The notes below the pieces were generated by a model. That model searched no databases, was not told the origin of the DNA, and saw nothing but the letters and a program-made list of their open reading frames with translations. Below are positions 54,502 through 63,352 of a stretch of 64,000 bases of DNA, piece after piece. Every line of letters starts with the position of its first letter. The first letter of the stretch is position 1. This stretch comes from Blattabacterium cuenoti (GTDB lineage Bacteria; Bacteroidota; Bacteroidia; Flavobacteriales; Blattabacteriaceae): positions 248,001 to 312,000 of the forward strand of contig NZ_CP059215.1 of assembly GCF_014252295.1 (NCBI RefSeq), read 5' to 3'. Position numbers and translations under genes: made by a program.

Positions 54502-54543
54502 TTTTTTACATAAAATCATAAACTAATAGTTTTAGGAATTTTC

Positions 54544-55344
54544 TTATGAAATTATATATTCACTAATTCCAGTATTAGAAAACCCTCCATCATGATACAA
54601 GTTTTGCATCGTTACTTTTCTTGTTAAATCTGAAAAAAGTGTAATTATATAGTTTGCACAATCTTGTGCAGAAGCGTTTCCTAATGGAGACATTTTTCCT
54701 GAAAAAATAAAAAATTTATGAAAATCTTCTATAGCTTTTGCTGCTCTAGTTAGACTAGGAGACTGTGATACAGTATTAACCCTAACTTTTTCTTTTACTC
54801 CCCAATAATAACCAAAATTACGTGTGATACTTTCTAAGTAAGATTTATAGTCAGACATATCTCCATAAAATGGAAAACTTCGTTGAGAAGCAATATATGT
54901 TAGAGCAACAATAGACCCCCACTTATTCATCGCTTTTTTATTCCAAGCAGTTTGCATTATCTTATGATAAGAAACGGCAGATATTTCCCATCCTTTTCTT
55001 AAAAATTCATAATTTAGAGAGGTATAATTCAATCCTTTTCGGATATTCATAGACATAGCTATAGAATGCAACAAAAAATCTATTTTTCCTCCAAAATGAT
55101 CTAATGTTTTTTCAAACAAAATATTAAGATCTGATATAGAAGTGGCATCTGCCGGTATTACAATAGATTTTGTTTTGTTAGATAACTCATGAATTTTTCC
55201 AATTCTTAAAGAAGCTGGTGTATTAGTTAATACAAAAGAGGCTTTTTCTTCATAAGCACGTTCTGCAACCTTCCAAGCAATAGAATTTTCATCCAATGCT
55301 CCAAATATAATTCCTTTTTTTCCTTTCAATAAATTGTAATACAT
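54544..55344 (-). CDS. fabI: enoyl-ACP reductase (NADH)
   Basis: Last reduction of each fatty-acid elongation cycle. The 266-residue SDR-family protein has the variant cofactor segment FGALDENSIAW, LLHSIAMS, and the FabI catalytic pair Y160 and K167 (Tyr-x6-Lys). The C-terminal LYHDGGFSNTG is family-typical. Upstream metK is 26 bases away, so both are likely co-transcribed. Confidence 0.94.
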   Translation of the reverse strand: MYYNLLKGKKGIIFGALDENSIAWKVAERAYEEKASFVLTNTPASLRIGKIHELSNKTKSIVIPADATSISDLNILFEKTLDHFGGKIDFLLHSIAMSMNIRKGLNYTSLNYEFLRKGWEISAVSYHKIMQTAWNKKAMNKWGSIVALTYIASQRSFPFYGDMSDYKSYLESITRNFGYYWGVKEKVRVNTVSQSPSLTRAAKAIEDFHKFFIFSGKMSPLGNASAQDCANYIITLFSDLTRKVTMQNLYHDGGFSNTGISEYIIS

Positions 55345-55370
55345 AGATTAAAATATTAAACTAAAAATAT

Positions 55371-56630
55371 CTAATTTTTTGAATGATTAAAAATTTCCTT
55401 AATGACAGGCAAATAATCCAACTTTTCCCATGTAAAAAGTTCCACTTCTTGTTTTTTTTTATTTCCTTCTATATCCAAAAAATATTTATACACTTTGCTT
55501 GGAGTTTTTCCCATATGTCCATAGACAGATGTTTCTTCATATATTGGATTACGCAATTTCAATCTCTTTTCTATAGCATAAGGACATAAATCAAAAATTT
55601 TATTTATATTCAAAGCAATTTCTTCATTATCGATCTTTGATTTACCATAGTTATTGACAAAAATACCAATCGGTTTTGAAATTCCTGCTGCATAGGATAT
55701 TTGTATTAGTAATTCATCTGAAATTCCTGCAGCAACAATATTTTTAGCTATATGTCTAGCTGCATAGGCTCCAGACCTGTCCATCTTAGATGGATCCTTT
55801 CCAGAAAAAGCTCCTCCTCCATGAGATCCTCTTCCACCATAAGTATCTACTATAATCTTTCTCCCTGTTAGTCCAGTATCACCATGAGGTCCTCCAGTAA
55901 CAAACTTTCCTGTAGGATTTATGTAATATTTTGTTCTATCCGTAAATAATTTTTTTCCATTTTTTAATGGAATATTTTCTATTACCCTTGGAATAAGTAT
56001 GTTGATTACATCATAAATGATACGTTTTTGCATTCTTTCTTTTGTATCGAATTCATCATGCTGAGTGGAAATCACTATAGCGTGAACATGCACAGGTACA
56101 TTTTTTTCCGAATATTCCAAAGTAACTTGTGATTTTGCATCTGGACGTAAGTAAGTCATTTTTTCTCCTTCACTTCTAATTAAGGATAGTTCCTTTAATA
56201 TATGATGGGAGATCTCTAATGTAAGAGGCATATAATTTTCCGTTTCTTTCACAGCATAACCAAACACTATTCCTTGATCTCCAGATCCTTGATCTTCTTT
56301 TTTTGATCGAATAATCCCTTCCAATAGATCCGAAGACTGCTCTTGAATAGCAGAAATAATTCCACAAGAATCTGCATTAAATCTATATTCATTTTTAGTA
56401 TATCCTATTTTCCTTAGGATATTACGAGCTACTTTTTGAACATTTACCCAAATTTTAGAATTTACTTCTCCAGCTAATATGATTTGTCCAGTGGTCACTA
56501 AAGTTTCTATAGCTACCTTTGCATTGGAATCATACGCTAAAAAGTGATCTAATATAGAGTCCGATATTTGGTCTGAAATTTTATCAGGATGACCTTCTGA
56601 GACAGATTCGCTGGTAAACAAATAAGCCAT
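55371..56630 (-). CDS. metK: S-adenosylmethionine synthetase
   Basis: A 419-residue enzyme with SEGHPDKISDQISD, the metal-binding GDQGIVFGYA, GGPHGDTGLTGRK and the phosphate loop GGGAFSGKDPSKMDRS. It supplies SAM to the many methyltransferases here (RsmH, RsmG, RlmB, TrmD, MtaB). It lies 39 bases downstream of the DAHP synthase fusion gene. Confidence 0.97.
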   Translation of the reverse strand: MAYLFTSESVSEGHPDKISDQISDSILDHFLAYDSNAKVAIETLVTTGQIILAGEVNSKIWVNVQKVARNILRKIGYTKNEYRFNADSCGIISAIQEQSSDLLEGIIRSKKEDQGSGDQGIVFGYAVKETENYMPLTLEISHHILKELSLIRSEGEKMTYLRPDAKSQVTLEYSEKNVPVHVHAIVISTQHDEFDTKERMQKRIIYDVINILIPRVIENIPLKNGKKLFTDRTKYYINPTGKFVTGGPHGDTGLTGRKIIVDTYGGRGSHGGGAFSGKDPSKMDRSGAYAARHIAKNIVAAGISDELLIQISYAAGISKPIGIFVNNYGKSKIDNEEIALNINKIFDLCPYAIEKRLKLRNPIYEETSVYGHMGKTPSKVYKYFLDIEGNKKKQEVELFTWEKLDYLPVIKEIFNHSKN

Positions 56631-56669
56631 TTTAGTAATTAGTGACTGATATATTTAAGTTTTTTTAAG

Positions 56670-57746
56670 TTACCTTATTTGATTTTGAATTTTGATAGAT
56701 TCTTGATGCAAGAGTTTAAAAATCCCTTCAAGTAATTCCTCAGAAATTCCTAAACTTTTTCCTAATACAATAGATTTTTCCATGATATTTTCCCATCTGT
56801 TTGGTTGAAAAACAGCTACATCTGTAGATTTTTTCCAAGATCCTAATTCTTTTGAAATATTCATTCTTTCTGCTAGAAGCGCGATAATATTTTCATCTAT
56901 TTCATCAATAATAATTCTAAAAGAGTCTAAATCTTTTTGATTTTTTTGATCACATTTTCTGACATATGTTAATTCTTTTAACATTTTTACAAGATTTTCA
57001 GGAGTGATTTGTTGCTTAGAATCACTCCAAGCATGATCAGGATCACAATGACTTTCTATCATTAATCCTTCATATTGAAAATGATATGCTTTTTTTGCTA
57101 TATCGAAAATTCCCTTTTTATTTCCACAAATGTGTGAAGGATCACATATTATTGGTATTCTAGGAAGAATATCCCTAAAATTGAACAAAAGATTCCAATT
57201 AGGTTGATTACGATATTTAGAGTTTTTGTAGGTATAAAAACCACGATGGATAACGCCCAATTTTCTAATACCTTTATTTACAAAACGTTCTAACGCTCCT
57301 ATCCATAATTCTATATCAGGATGAATTGGGTTTTTTACCAAAATAATTTTATTATTTTCTCCTTCTAAAGCATCCGCTATTTTTTGAATAGTGAAAGGAC
57401 TAGCTGTACTTCTGGCTCCTATCCAAAGAACGTCTACTTCAAAAGAAATAGCTAGTTTAACGTGCTCTTCATTAGCTACTTCTGTGGCTGTCAGAAAATT
57501 CATATTTTTTTTAACCTTACGAAGCCATTCAAGTCCTTTTTTCCCAATCCCTTCAAAATTATTTGGTTTTGTTCTAGGTTTCCATATTCCTGCTCGAAAT
57601 ATTTTAACATAGGAAGGATTCAACCTGTTTGCTGTTTCTAATATTTGTTGTTCACTTTCTGCACTACAAGGACCAGATATAATTAAAGGTTTATCTAATT
57701 CATCAATCCAGGATCTATCTATACTATTATTCAGTTTTTCCATCAC
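56670..57746 (-). CDS. DAHP synthase (type I beta) fused to chorismate mutase
   Basis: A 358-residue bifunctional protein. The N-terminal part condenses PEP and erythrose-4-P (ISGPCSAES, FRAGIWKPRTKPNNFEG, GARSTASPFTIQ, CDPSHICGNK). The final 90 or so residues are an AroQ-type chorismate mutase (RIIIDEIDENIIALLAERM, then FQPNRWENIM). The order, mutase at the C terminus, is the Bacteroidota arrangement; the mutase domain may also sense prephenate. It controls entry to, and the Phe/Tyr exit from, the shikimate pathway. A start three bases in is also possible. Confidence 0.93.
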   Translation of the reverse strand: MMEKLNNSIDRSWIDELDKPLIISGPCSAESEQQILETANRLNPSYVKIFRAGIWKPRTKPNNFEGIGKKGLEWLRKVKKNMNFLTATEVANEEHVKLAISFEVDVLWIGARSTASPFTIQKIADALEGENNKIILVKNPIHPDIELWIGALERFVNKGIRKLGVIHRGFYTYKNSKYRNQPNWNLLFNFRDILPRIPIICDPSHICGNKKGIFDIAKKAYHFQYEGLMIESHCDPDHAWSDSKQQITPENLVKMLKELTYVRKCDQKNQKDLDSFRIIIDEIDENIIALLAERMNISKELGSWKKSTDVAVFQPNRWENIMEKSIVLGKSLGISEELLEGIFKLLHQESIKIQNQIR

Positions 57747-57758
57747 AATACATTTAAT

Positions 57759-58607
57759 TTACACATATTTTTTATCTTTTATATCGTTCGCTTTTTTCAT
57801 ATATTGATTTATTTTGTTAAACTCATTATTTATTAAATGATTACGAAATATTTTTAAATGATCAATATAAAAATTTATAGCTTGAATCATATTATCCCTA
57901 TTAGAAATAAAAATAGGTAACCACGTTTCAGGATTACTTTTTGCTAAACGTGTAGTTGAATCTAATCCACTTCCCATCATGTTATTAAAAATTTTTTCTT
58001 CATTTTTAAATTTTTTTAAAACTGTTCTAGCTAAAGAAAAGGAAACTACATGAGGTAAATGAGATATATAAGCAATATATAAATCATGAACTTTAGAGTT
58101 CATATAAATCATTCGCATTTCCATAATCGAATAAATCTTTTTCGCAATAAAAATTGCCTCTGGATCACTCATCTCATAATCACATATAATACAATTTTTT
58201 TGATAAAAAAGATCCGAATGGGCGGAAATAGGGCCAGAATTTTCAACTCCTGCAATAGGATGTGTAGCTACAAAACGACTTCTTTTTGGATGAGAGGAAA
58301 CCCTATTACAAATATCATATTTAGTAGATCCAGTATCTAAAATTACTGTATCCGAATGTATTCTATTAAGGATAATTGGAAGTATTTTTTTTATTCCATC
58401 TACGGGGATAGATAAAACAATTACTGAAGATTGCATAATAAGATCCTGTAAAGGAATTATTTCGTCTATAATTCCAAGTTTCACAGCATATGAAGCATTT
58501 TCCTGATTCAAATCTGTTCCTATAAATTTGTCTCCAAAATTGGATTTTCGCAATCTTAAACCAATGGATCCGCCAATTAACCCTAATCCTATAATTCCAA
58601 TATTCAT
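57759..58607 (-). CDS. tyrA: prephenate dehydrogenase
   Basis: Oxidative step to 4-hydroxyphenylpyruvate for tyrosine. The 282-residue protein begins with an NAD Rossmann loop GIIGLGLIGGSIG. It also has TGSTKYDI, ATHPIAGVENSGP with the catalytic histidine, and SHLPHVVSFSLA. There is no C-terminal ACT domain, so no tyrosine feedback through that route. Four-base overlap with the aminotransferase gene upstream. Confidence 0.94.
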   Translation of the reverse strand: MNIGIIGLGLIGGSIGLRLRKSNFGDKFIGTDLNQENASYAVKLGIIDEIIPLQDLIMQSSVIVLSIPVDGIKKILPIILNRIHSDTVILDTGSTKYDICNRVSSHPKRSRFVATHPIAGVENSGPISAHSDLFYQKNCIICDYEMSDPEAIFIAKKIYSIMEMRMIYMNSKVHDLYIAYISHLPHVVSFSLARTVLKKFKNEEKIFNNMMGSGLDSTTRLAKSNPETWLPIFISNRDNMIQAINFYIDHLKIFRNHLINNEFNKINQYMKKANDIKDKKYV

Positions 58608-59761
58608 GAAAAAATTCTATTTTTTGCTTGTTCCAAAATTTTTACCGGACAACACATAGAAAACCTTACATATCCTTTTCCATTATTCCCAAAAACTCTT
58701 CCAGGTGTAATAAATATGTGATGGTTTTTGAGAAATTCATTCGACCATATATAATCATTTTTTTCAGAACCGGTTATTCTTGCCCAAACAAAGATTCCGG
58801 AACTTTTTTTCATATATTTTAAGTTTAGATAATCACATATTTCCCATATGATTTTTCTTCGTTGAAGATATTCTCTATTAAGTTTATTAAACCACTTTAA
58901 ATCGTTATTCATAGCTTCTATAGAAGCAATTTGTAAGGGATAGTACATACCAGAATCCATTTGACTTTTCACTTTTAGTATATTCCGAATAAATTCTTTT
59001 TTTCCTATTATCATTCCAACACGCCATCCTGGCATATTGTAACTTTTGCTTAACGAATTCAATTCTAAAGCTATATTTTTAGCTCCTTTTACATTAAAAA
59101 TGCTTAAAGGAGGTTCATTATTCAATATGAAACTATAAGGATTATCGTGAACAAGTAAAATACGATTTTTTTTCGAAAACAAAACAAGTTCTTCTAACTT
59201 ATCCAAAGTGATTGTTGCACCCGTAGGCATGTGAGGGTAATTAACCCACATAATCTTTACCTTCTTAAGGTCGTTCATTTTTTCTAACAAATGAATATTA
59301 GGATACCAATTTTCATCTTCATAAAGATTATAATAAATAATTTCTGCTTCTAGAAGTTTTGATACAGAAGAATAAGTAGGATATCCAGGGTTTGGAACTA
59401 ATACCTTGTCGCCTTTATCTAAATAAGACATACTTATATGCATAATTCCTTCCTTAGAACCCATTAATGGAAGAATCTCACTTCTAGGATCTACATTCAC
59501 TTTATATTTCTTTCCATACCAATTAGAAATAGCATTACGGAATTCTTCTATTCCAATATAACTCTGATAAGTATTTGCAGTTTTAAGAACTGATGCTTTT
59601 TTCATTTCATTTATCACTCCTTTTGGAGGAAGTAAATCTGGATTTCCAATCCCCAAATTAATGACTTTTGCACCTTTTTTTTCAAGATCATTAATTTCCT
59701 TCATTTTTTCGGAAAAAAAGTATTCCGATATTTGATTCATTTTTTTTGCTGCTACAATCAT
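58604..59761 (-). CDS. class I aminotransferase, probably aromatic
   Basis: A 385-residue PLP enzyme with LGIGNPDLLPP, SKEGIMHIS, PNPGYPTY, D206 in VHDNPYS and the PLP lysine K239 in LSKSYNMPGWRVG. Sequence also resembles LL-DAP aminotransferase relatives. Its place between pheA and tyrA argues for transamination of phenylpyruvate and hydroxyphenylpyruvate to Phe and Tyr. Seven bases from pheA and overlapping tyrA by four. Confidence 0.85.
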   Translation of the reverse strand: MIVAAKKMNQISEYFFSEKMKEINDLEKKGAKVINLGIGNPDLLPPKGVINEMKKASVLKTANTYQSYIGIEEFRNAISNWYGKKYKVNVDPRSEILPLMGSKEGIMHISMSYLDKGDKVLVPNPGYPTYSSVSKLLEAEIIYYNLYEDENWYPNIHLLEKMNDLKKVKIMWVNYPHMPTGATITLDKLEELVLFSKKNRILLVHDNPYSFILNNEPPLSIFNVKGAKNIALELNSLSKSYNMPGWRVGMIIGKKEFIRNILKVKSQMDSGMYYPLQIASIEAMNNDLKWFNKLNREYLQRRKIIWEICDYLNLKYMKKSSGIFVWARITGSEKNDYIWSNEFLKNHHIFITPGRVFGNNGKGYVRFSMCCPVKILEQAKNRIFS

Positions 59762-59767
59762 TAGGCA

Positions 59768-60604
59768 TTAAGATCTAATTATACCATTTTTATATTCTCC
59801 CATAATAGATAATTTATGAAGACAGGGTATTTCTTGAATACGTTTTTTCATTTTTTCATAAGAATTCATATTATTGAATATAATATCTACATAAAACGAA
59901 TACTCCCAAGGTCTTTGTATTATAGGGATGGATTGTATTTTAGTCATATTTATTCCAAGACTAGATATAAGACTCAAAATCTGAGATAAACTTCCAGTAG
60001 TATGAAATATTTTGAATCTTAATGAAGCTTTATTAAAAAAATTATTTTCTTTCTTGTAACAATTTTTAATGATAAAAAATCTAGTAAAATTACTTGTAAT
60101 AGTCTGTATATTCTTAGATATTATTTCTAATCCATATTCTTTAGCTGCTTTTTCAGATGCTATGGCCGCTATTCCTTCCTTTTTACATATGGATATATAT
60201 TTAGCTGCAGCAGCTGTATCTGAATATTCGGATATTTTTATATAAGGATGCGCATCTATGAATAATTCACATTGTAAAATAGCCATAGGATGAGAATAAA
60301 TTTCTTTAATATTTTCTATATTTTGTCCTGGATAAGCCATGAGATGATGTTGTATGGGCATATAAATTTCCCCTACTATTTTCAAATTATATTTAGACAA
60401 AAGACTGTAATTAGTCAATATTGTACCCGCTATGGTATTTTCTATAGCCATAACCCCAATATCTACATTGGATCTTGCAACGGAAACAGCTAGTTCCCTG
60501 AAAGAAGAACACTCCATTAAATTATAATTACATCCCTCAAAATATCTGGAAACGGCTGCATGATGAAAACATCCTTTCACGCCTTGTATAGCTATTTTTT
60601 TCAT
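59768..60604 (-). CDS. pheA: prephenate dehydratase with ACT domain
   Basis: Makes phenylpyruvate for phenylalanine. The 278-residue protein has the dehydratase domain with IENTIAGT, the DTAAAAKYI region and the catalytic T174-R-F176 motif. The C-terminal ACT domain is from about residue 196. The Phe-binding motifs of the E. coli regulatory domain, GALV and ESRP, read GSLS (204-207) and QSIP (224-227), so feedback control may be weak. I start at 60604 (MKKIAIQGVKG); the ATG at 60640 adds twelve hydrophobic residues. First gene of the Phe/Tyr operon. Confidence 0.93.
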   Translation of the reverse strand: MKKIAIQGVKGCFHHAAVSRYFEGCNYNLMECSSFRELAVSVARSNVDIGVMAIENTIAGTILTNYSLLSKYNLKIVGEIYMPIQHHLMAYPGQNIENIKEIYSHPMAILQCELFIDAHPYIKISEYSDTAAAAKYISICKKEGIAAIASEKAAKEYGLEIISKNIQTITSNFTRFFIIKNCYKKENNFFNKASLRFKIFHTTGSLSQILSLISSLGINMTKIQSIPIIQRPWEYSFYVDIIFNNMNSYEKMKKRIQEIPCLHKLSIMGEYKNGIIRS

Positions 60605-60649
60605 GAAACTAAAGAAAAATTGAACCACTTGGAAGACCAAAAAAGTTTC

Positions 60650-60677
60650 ATTATAAATGAAGCGGAATTTGACACAA
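60650..60677 (-). promoter_or_regulatory. candidate promoter of the Phe/Tyr operon
   Basis: On the minus strand TTGTGT (60677-60672), a 16-base spacer and TATAAT (60655-60650), which puts a start site near 60643 and a leader of about 40 bases. I see no leader peptide, attenuator or T-box. An inverted repeat AGTTTCAT/ATGAAACT (60644-60651 and 60603-60610) links the -10 area with the pheA start codon. Confidence 0.45.
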
Positions 60678-60782
60678 ATATAAAAAATTATTCTATTTAA
60701 TGCAATTTATTCTTTTATTTTGATTTCTTTTTAAGATTGATTAAATCAGAATTGCCATGTAACTTTATATTTTCATATTCTA

Positions 60783-60804
60783 CTATTTTTATTCTATTTT
60801 TATT
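60783..60804 (+). repeat. tandem 11-base repeat before mntH
   Basis: CTATTTTTATT occurs twice in succession, followed by a partial third copy (CTATTATT), ending about ten bases before the mntH start. It could affect promoter or leader spacing. Confidence 0.7.
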
Positions 60805-60818
60805 CTATTATTCTGCTT

Positions 60819-62165
60819 ATGCAAAAAAAAAAATCATATCCATATCCAGAATGGAGAGGATGGAGAAAAGAGAACAAAACCCCTTCCCTTTCGGAAGTTT
60901 TTTCTTCCGTTTCTGTTCCTCAAAAAAAAGGAATATGGAAAAAACTTTTTGCTTTTACTGGTCCAGGATTATTAATTGCTGTAGGGTATATGGATCCAGG
61001 AAATTGGGCTACAGATATCGCTGGAGGGGCAAAGTTTGGTTATATGCTTTTATCCGTTATTTTTATATCCAATTTTTTCGCTATTATATTACAACATTTA
61101 GCTTTAAAATTAGGAATTGTTTGTGAGAGAGATTTAGCACAAGCTTGTAGAGACCATTATCCACCCTTTATTAGTTTTATATTATGGATTCTGTGCGAAA
61201 TATCTATTGCAGCTTGTGACTTGGCTGAAATTATTGGTTCTGTATTAGCCTTAAAACTACTTTTTGGAATTCCCATTACATGGGGTGTTCTAATTACAGT
61301 TGTTGATGTTTTAATTATTTTATTTTTTCAATATAAAGGATTTAGATATATTGAAAGTGTGGTTGCTGCTTTAATATTTACAATTTTAGTTTGTTTTAGT
61401 TTTGAAATTATTAGTTCAAAACCGGAAATATTTCCCATATTACAAGGCATTATTCCTAATATAGAAATAATTAAAAATTCACATTCTTTTTATATATCCA
61501 TTGGTATATTAGGTGCCACAGTAATGCCTCACAATCTTTACCTTCATTCCAGCATTATACAAACTAGAGATTATCCACGTACTACTATAGGTAAAAAAAT
61601 GGCTATAAAATATGCAACAATAGATAGTACATTATCTTTATCCTTAGCATTTTTTATTAATGCTGCTATACTAATCATATCTGCTGCCACTTTTCACAGA
61701 TCTGGATATACAGAAGTAGCAGATATTATGCATGCACACAAACTTTTAACTCCTATACTTGGCTCTAGCCTTGCTGGAGTTTTTTTTGCATTAGCTTTGC
61801 TAGCATCAGGACAAAATTCCACATTAACTGGAACTTTAGCTGGACAAATAGTTATGGAAGGATTTCTAAATATCCAATTAAAACCTTGGATAAGAAGATT
61901 AATAACAAGACTTATAGCTATTGTTCCAGCTATGATCGTTTCTATTTTTTATGGAGAAAAAGGAACAGCCGAATTATTAATAATAAGTCAAATAATTTTA
62001 TCAATACAATTAAGTTTTGCTATTATTCCATTAGTGTATTTTACAGGAGATTATGAAAAAATGGGACCATTTGCAAATGGTCCCATTCTCAAATTATCAT
62101 CGTGGTTAATCACGATGATAATTATATTATTAAATATATTTTTATTGTATGATATTTTACATTAA
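60819..62165 (+). CDS. mntH: Nramp-family manganese/divalent metal transporter
   Basis: A 448-residue inner-membrane, proton-coupled importer with about eleven spans. The metal-site motifs are present: MDPGNWATD in span 1 and MPHNLYLHS in span 6. Codons 2-5 contain an A11 tract (60823-60833) that reads in frame. The last 35 codons include two perfect inverted repeats (62061-62086, 62092-62123) that probably act as a terminator for the opposite strand. The spacer upstream, 214 bases to pheA, is the largest in the window and holds no gene that I can support. Confidence 0.93.
   Translation: MQKKKSYPYPEWRGWRKENKTPSLSEVFSSVSVPQKKGIWKKLFAFTGPGLLIAVGYMDPGNWATDIAGGAKFGYMLLSVIFISNFFAIILQHLALKLGIVCERDLAQACRDHYPPFISFILWILCEISIAACDLAEIIGSVLALKLLFGIPITWGVLITVVDVLIILFFQYKGFRYIESVVAALIFTILVCFSFEIISSKPEIFPILQGIIPNIEIIKNSHSFYISIGILGATVMPHNLYLHSSIIQTRDYPRTTIGKKMAIKYATIDSTLSLSLAFFINAAILIISAATFHRSGYTEVADIMHAHKLLTPILGSSLAGVFFALALLASGQNSTLTGTLAGQIVMEGFLNIQLKPWIRRLITRLIAIVPAMIVSIFYGEKGTAELLIISQIILSIQLSFAIIPLVYFTGDYEKMGPFANGPILKLSSWLITMIIILLNIFLLYDILH
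62061..62086 (-). terminator. 26-base perfect palindrome with T run: terminator of the rpsF-rpsR-rplI transcript
   Basis: ATGGGACCATTTG is followed by its exact reverse complement. On the minus strand the stem is followed at once by six T (TTTTTTCATAA, counting the last stem base), a classic intrinsic terminator, 82 bases after the rplI stop. It lies wholly inside the mntH coding sequence, where it encodes KMGPFANGPI. Confidence 0.75.
62092..62123 (-). repeat. 13-base inverted repeat, second hairpin inside mntH
   Basis: AATTATCATCGTG and CACGATGATAATT are exact complements around a six-base loop (62105-62110). Five bases separate it from the palindrome at 62061-62086. It precedes that palindrome for a polymerase leaving rplI, so it may slow it or protect the transcript end. 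Confidence 0.7.
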
Positions 62166-62167
62166 AC

Positions 62168-62620
62168 TTAAGAGGAAGCTAATACTTCAAAATTTAACGT
62201 AAAATCATGTTTGTGATGTAATCGGATACTTACTTGATGTTTTCCTATTGTTTTAATGACTTTATTCCCGGGAATTCTAATAAATTTTTTATCTATAGGA
62301 ATTCCTTTATCCTTCAAAATTTTCATAATCTTTTGATTATTAATAGAACCAAAAAATTTTCCTCCTTTTCCCACTTTAACTGGTATTTTAATAGTTAATT
62401 TTCTTAACTCATCTTCTATTTTTTTTGACTTTTCAACTAGAAAATTTTCTTTTTTAGAACGTTGATTCAAAATTTCACGAGTATCTTTTATAATTCCAGG
62501 TAACGCTAAAACAGCATATCCCTTAGGAATTAAATAATTTCTAGCATAACCAGGTTTAACATCTAATTCATCATATTGAAACCCTAAGTTTTCTACGTCT
62601 TTTTTTAAAAGAATTTTCAT
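62168..62620 (-). CDS. rplI: 50S ribosomal protein L9
   Basis: A 150-residue protein with the L9 N terminus MKILLKKDVENLG, GYARNYLIPKGYAV, the long connecting helix and the C-terminal domain with GKFFGSI. Third gene in the conserved rpsF-rpsR-rplI set, 13 bases after rpsR. Its stop is two bases from the convergent mntH stop; termination probably uses the hairpins inside mntH. Confidence 0.97.
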   Translation of the reverse strand: MKILLKKDVENLGFQYDELDVKPGYARNYLIPKGYAVLALPGIIKDTREILNQRSKKENFLVEKSKKIEDELRKLTIKIPVKVGKGGKFFGSINNQKIMKILKDKGIPIDKKFIRIPGNKVIKTIGKHQVSIRLHHKHDFTLNFEVLASS

Positions 62621-62633
62621 TTTTATTTTTATC

Positions 62634-62942
62634 TTATCTCAAATCATCTGTAACAAAAGGTAACAATCCAATTTGCCTACATCTCTTTATAGCAGAATTT
62701 AATTTGTTTTGATTTTTTTGCAAAGTTCCTGTTATACGACGTGGCAAAATTTTACCTTGTGCATTCAGAAATTTAATTAAAAATGTAGGATCTTTATAAT
62801 CTATGTATTTAATATTTCTTTTCTGAAAAAAACAATATTTTTTTTCTACTTTTGTTTCTATTTTAATAGGAGATAAATATCTTAAATCACTATCTCCTAT
62901 TTTTTGTTGTTTTGTATTTTTATGCTCTTCCTCTAATATCAT
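62634..62942 (-). CDS. rpsR: 30S ribosomal protein S18
   Basis: A 102-residue protein with the S18 core YCFFQKRNIKYIDYKD, FLNAQGKILPRRITG, and CRQIGLLPFV. An N-terminal charged extension of about 35 residues precedes the core, longer than in E. coli (75 residues in total). Two bases after rpsF and 13 before rplI. Confidence 0.96.
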   Translation of the reverse strand: MILEEEHKNTKQQKIGDSDLRYLSPIKIETKVEKKYCFFQKRNIKYIDYKDPTFLIKFLNAQGKILPRRITGTLQKNQNKLNSAIKRCRQIGLLPFVTDDLR

Positions 62943-62944
62943 AA

Positions 62945-63343
62945 TTATTCATCTTTTTTTAAAAATTTTTTTCTCCTTATTTCTGCATACTCTATTCCAT
63001 ATTTGTTTAATCTTACAGTTAAAAAACGTAAAATACGTTCATCTTGTCTTAATTTCAATTCTAAATCAGATACTAAATTAGATTTCAACAAAAATTCCAA
63101 TAAATGATAACAACCACTTTGTTTCTTGTGAATAGGATAAGCTAGTTTTTTCAATCCCCAATGTTCCTGATAAACAATTTTCCCTTCTTTTTGAATAAGA
63201 TAATTTTCATATTCTTTTGCAGTATCTTTTGCCTTATCATCAGATAATATGGGAGTGATTATCATGATATTCTCATAATGTTTAAGCATTAAATTTTTAT
63301 TTCTAAAATATTGTAAATCTATATTTTTATGTTCTTTTTTCAA
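62945..63343 (-). CDS. rpsF: 30S ribosomal protein S6
   Basis: A 132-residue protein with the S6 start (HYENIMIITPILSDD), WGLKKLAYPIHKKQSGCY and ERILRFLTVRL. It pairs with S18 on the 30S platform, encoded next. The first 15 or so residues form an extra lysine-rich leader; an internal Met at residue 14 (63304) would give a more usual N terminus. Nine bases from gltX. Confidence 0.94.
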   Translation of the reverse strand: MKKEHKNIDLQYFRNKNLMLKHYENIMIITPILSDDKAKDTAKEYENYLIQKEGKIVYQEHWGLKKLAYPIHKKQSGCYHLLEFLLKSNLVSDLELKLRQDERILRFLTVRLNKYGIEYAEIRRKKFLKKDE

Positions 63344-63352
63344 AAAAACATT

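Noticed and set aside
60737-61126. 129-codon open frame overlapping the mntH start
   Set aside because: It is out of frame with mntH, whose metal-binding motifs begin within it. The translation is a Phe/Tyr/Ser-rich shadow without homology.
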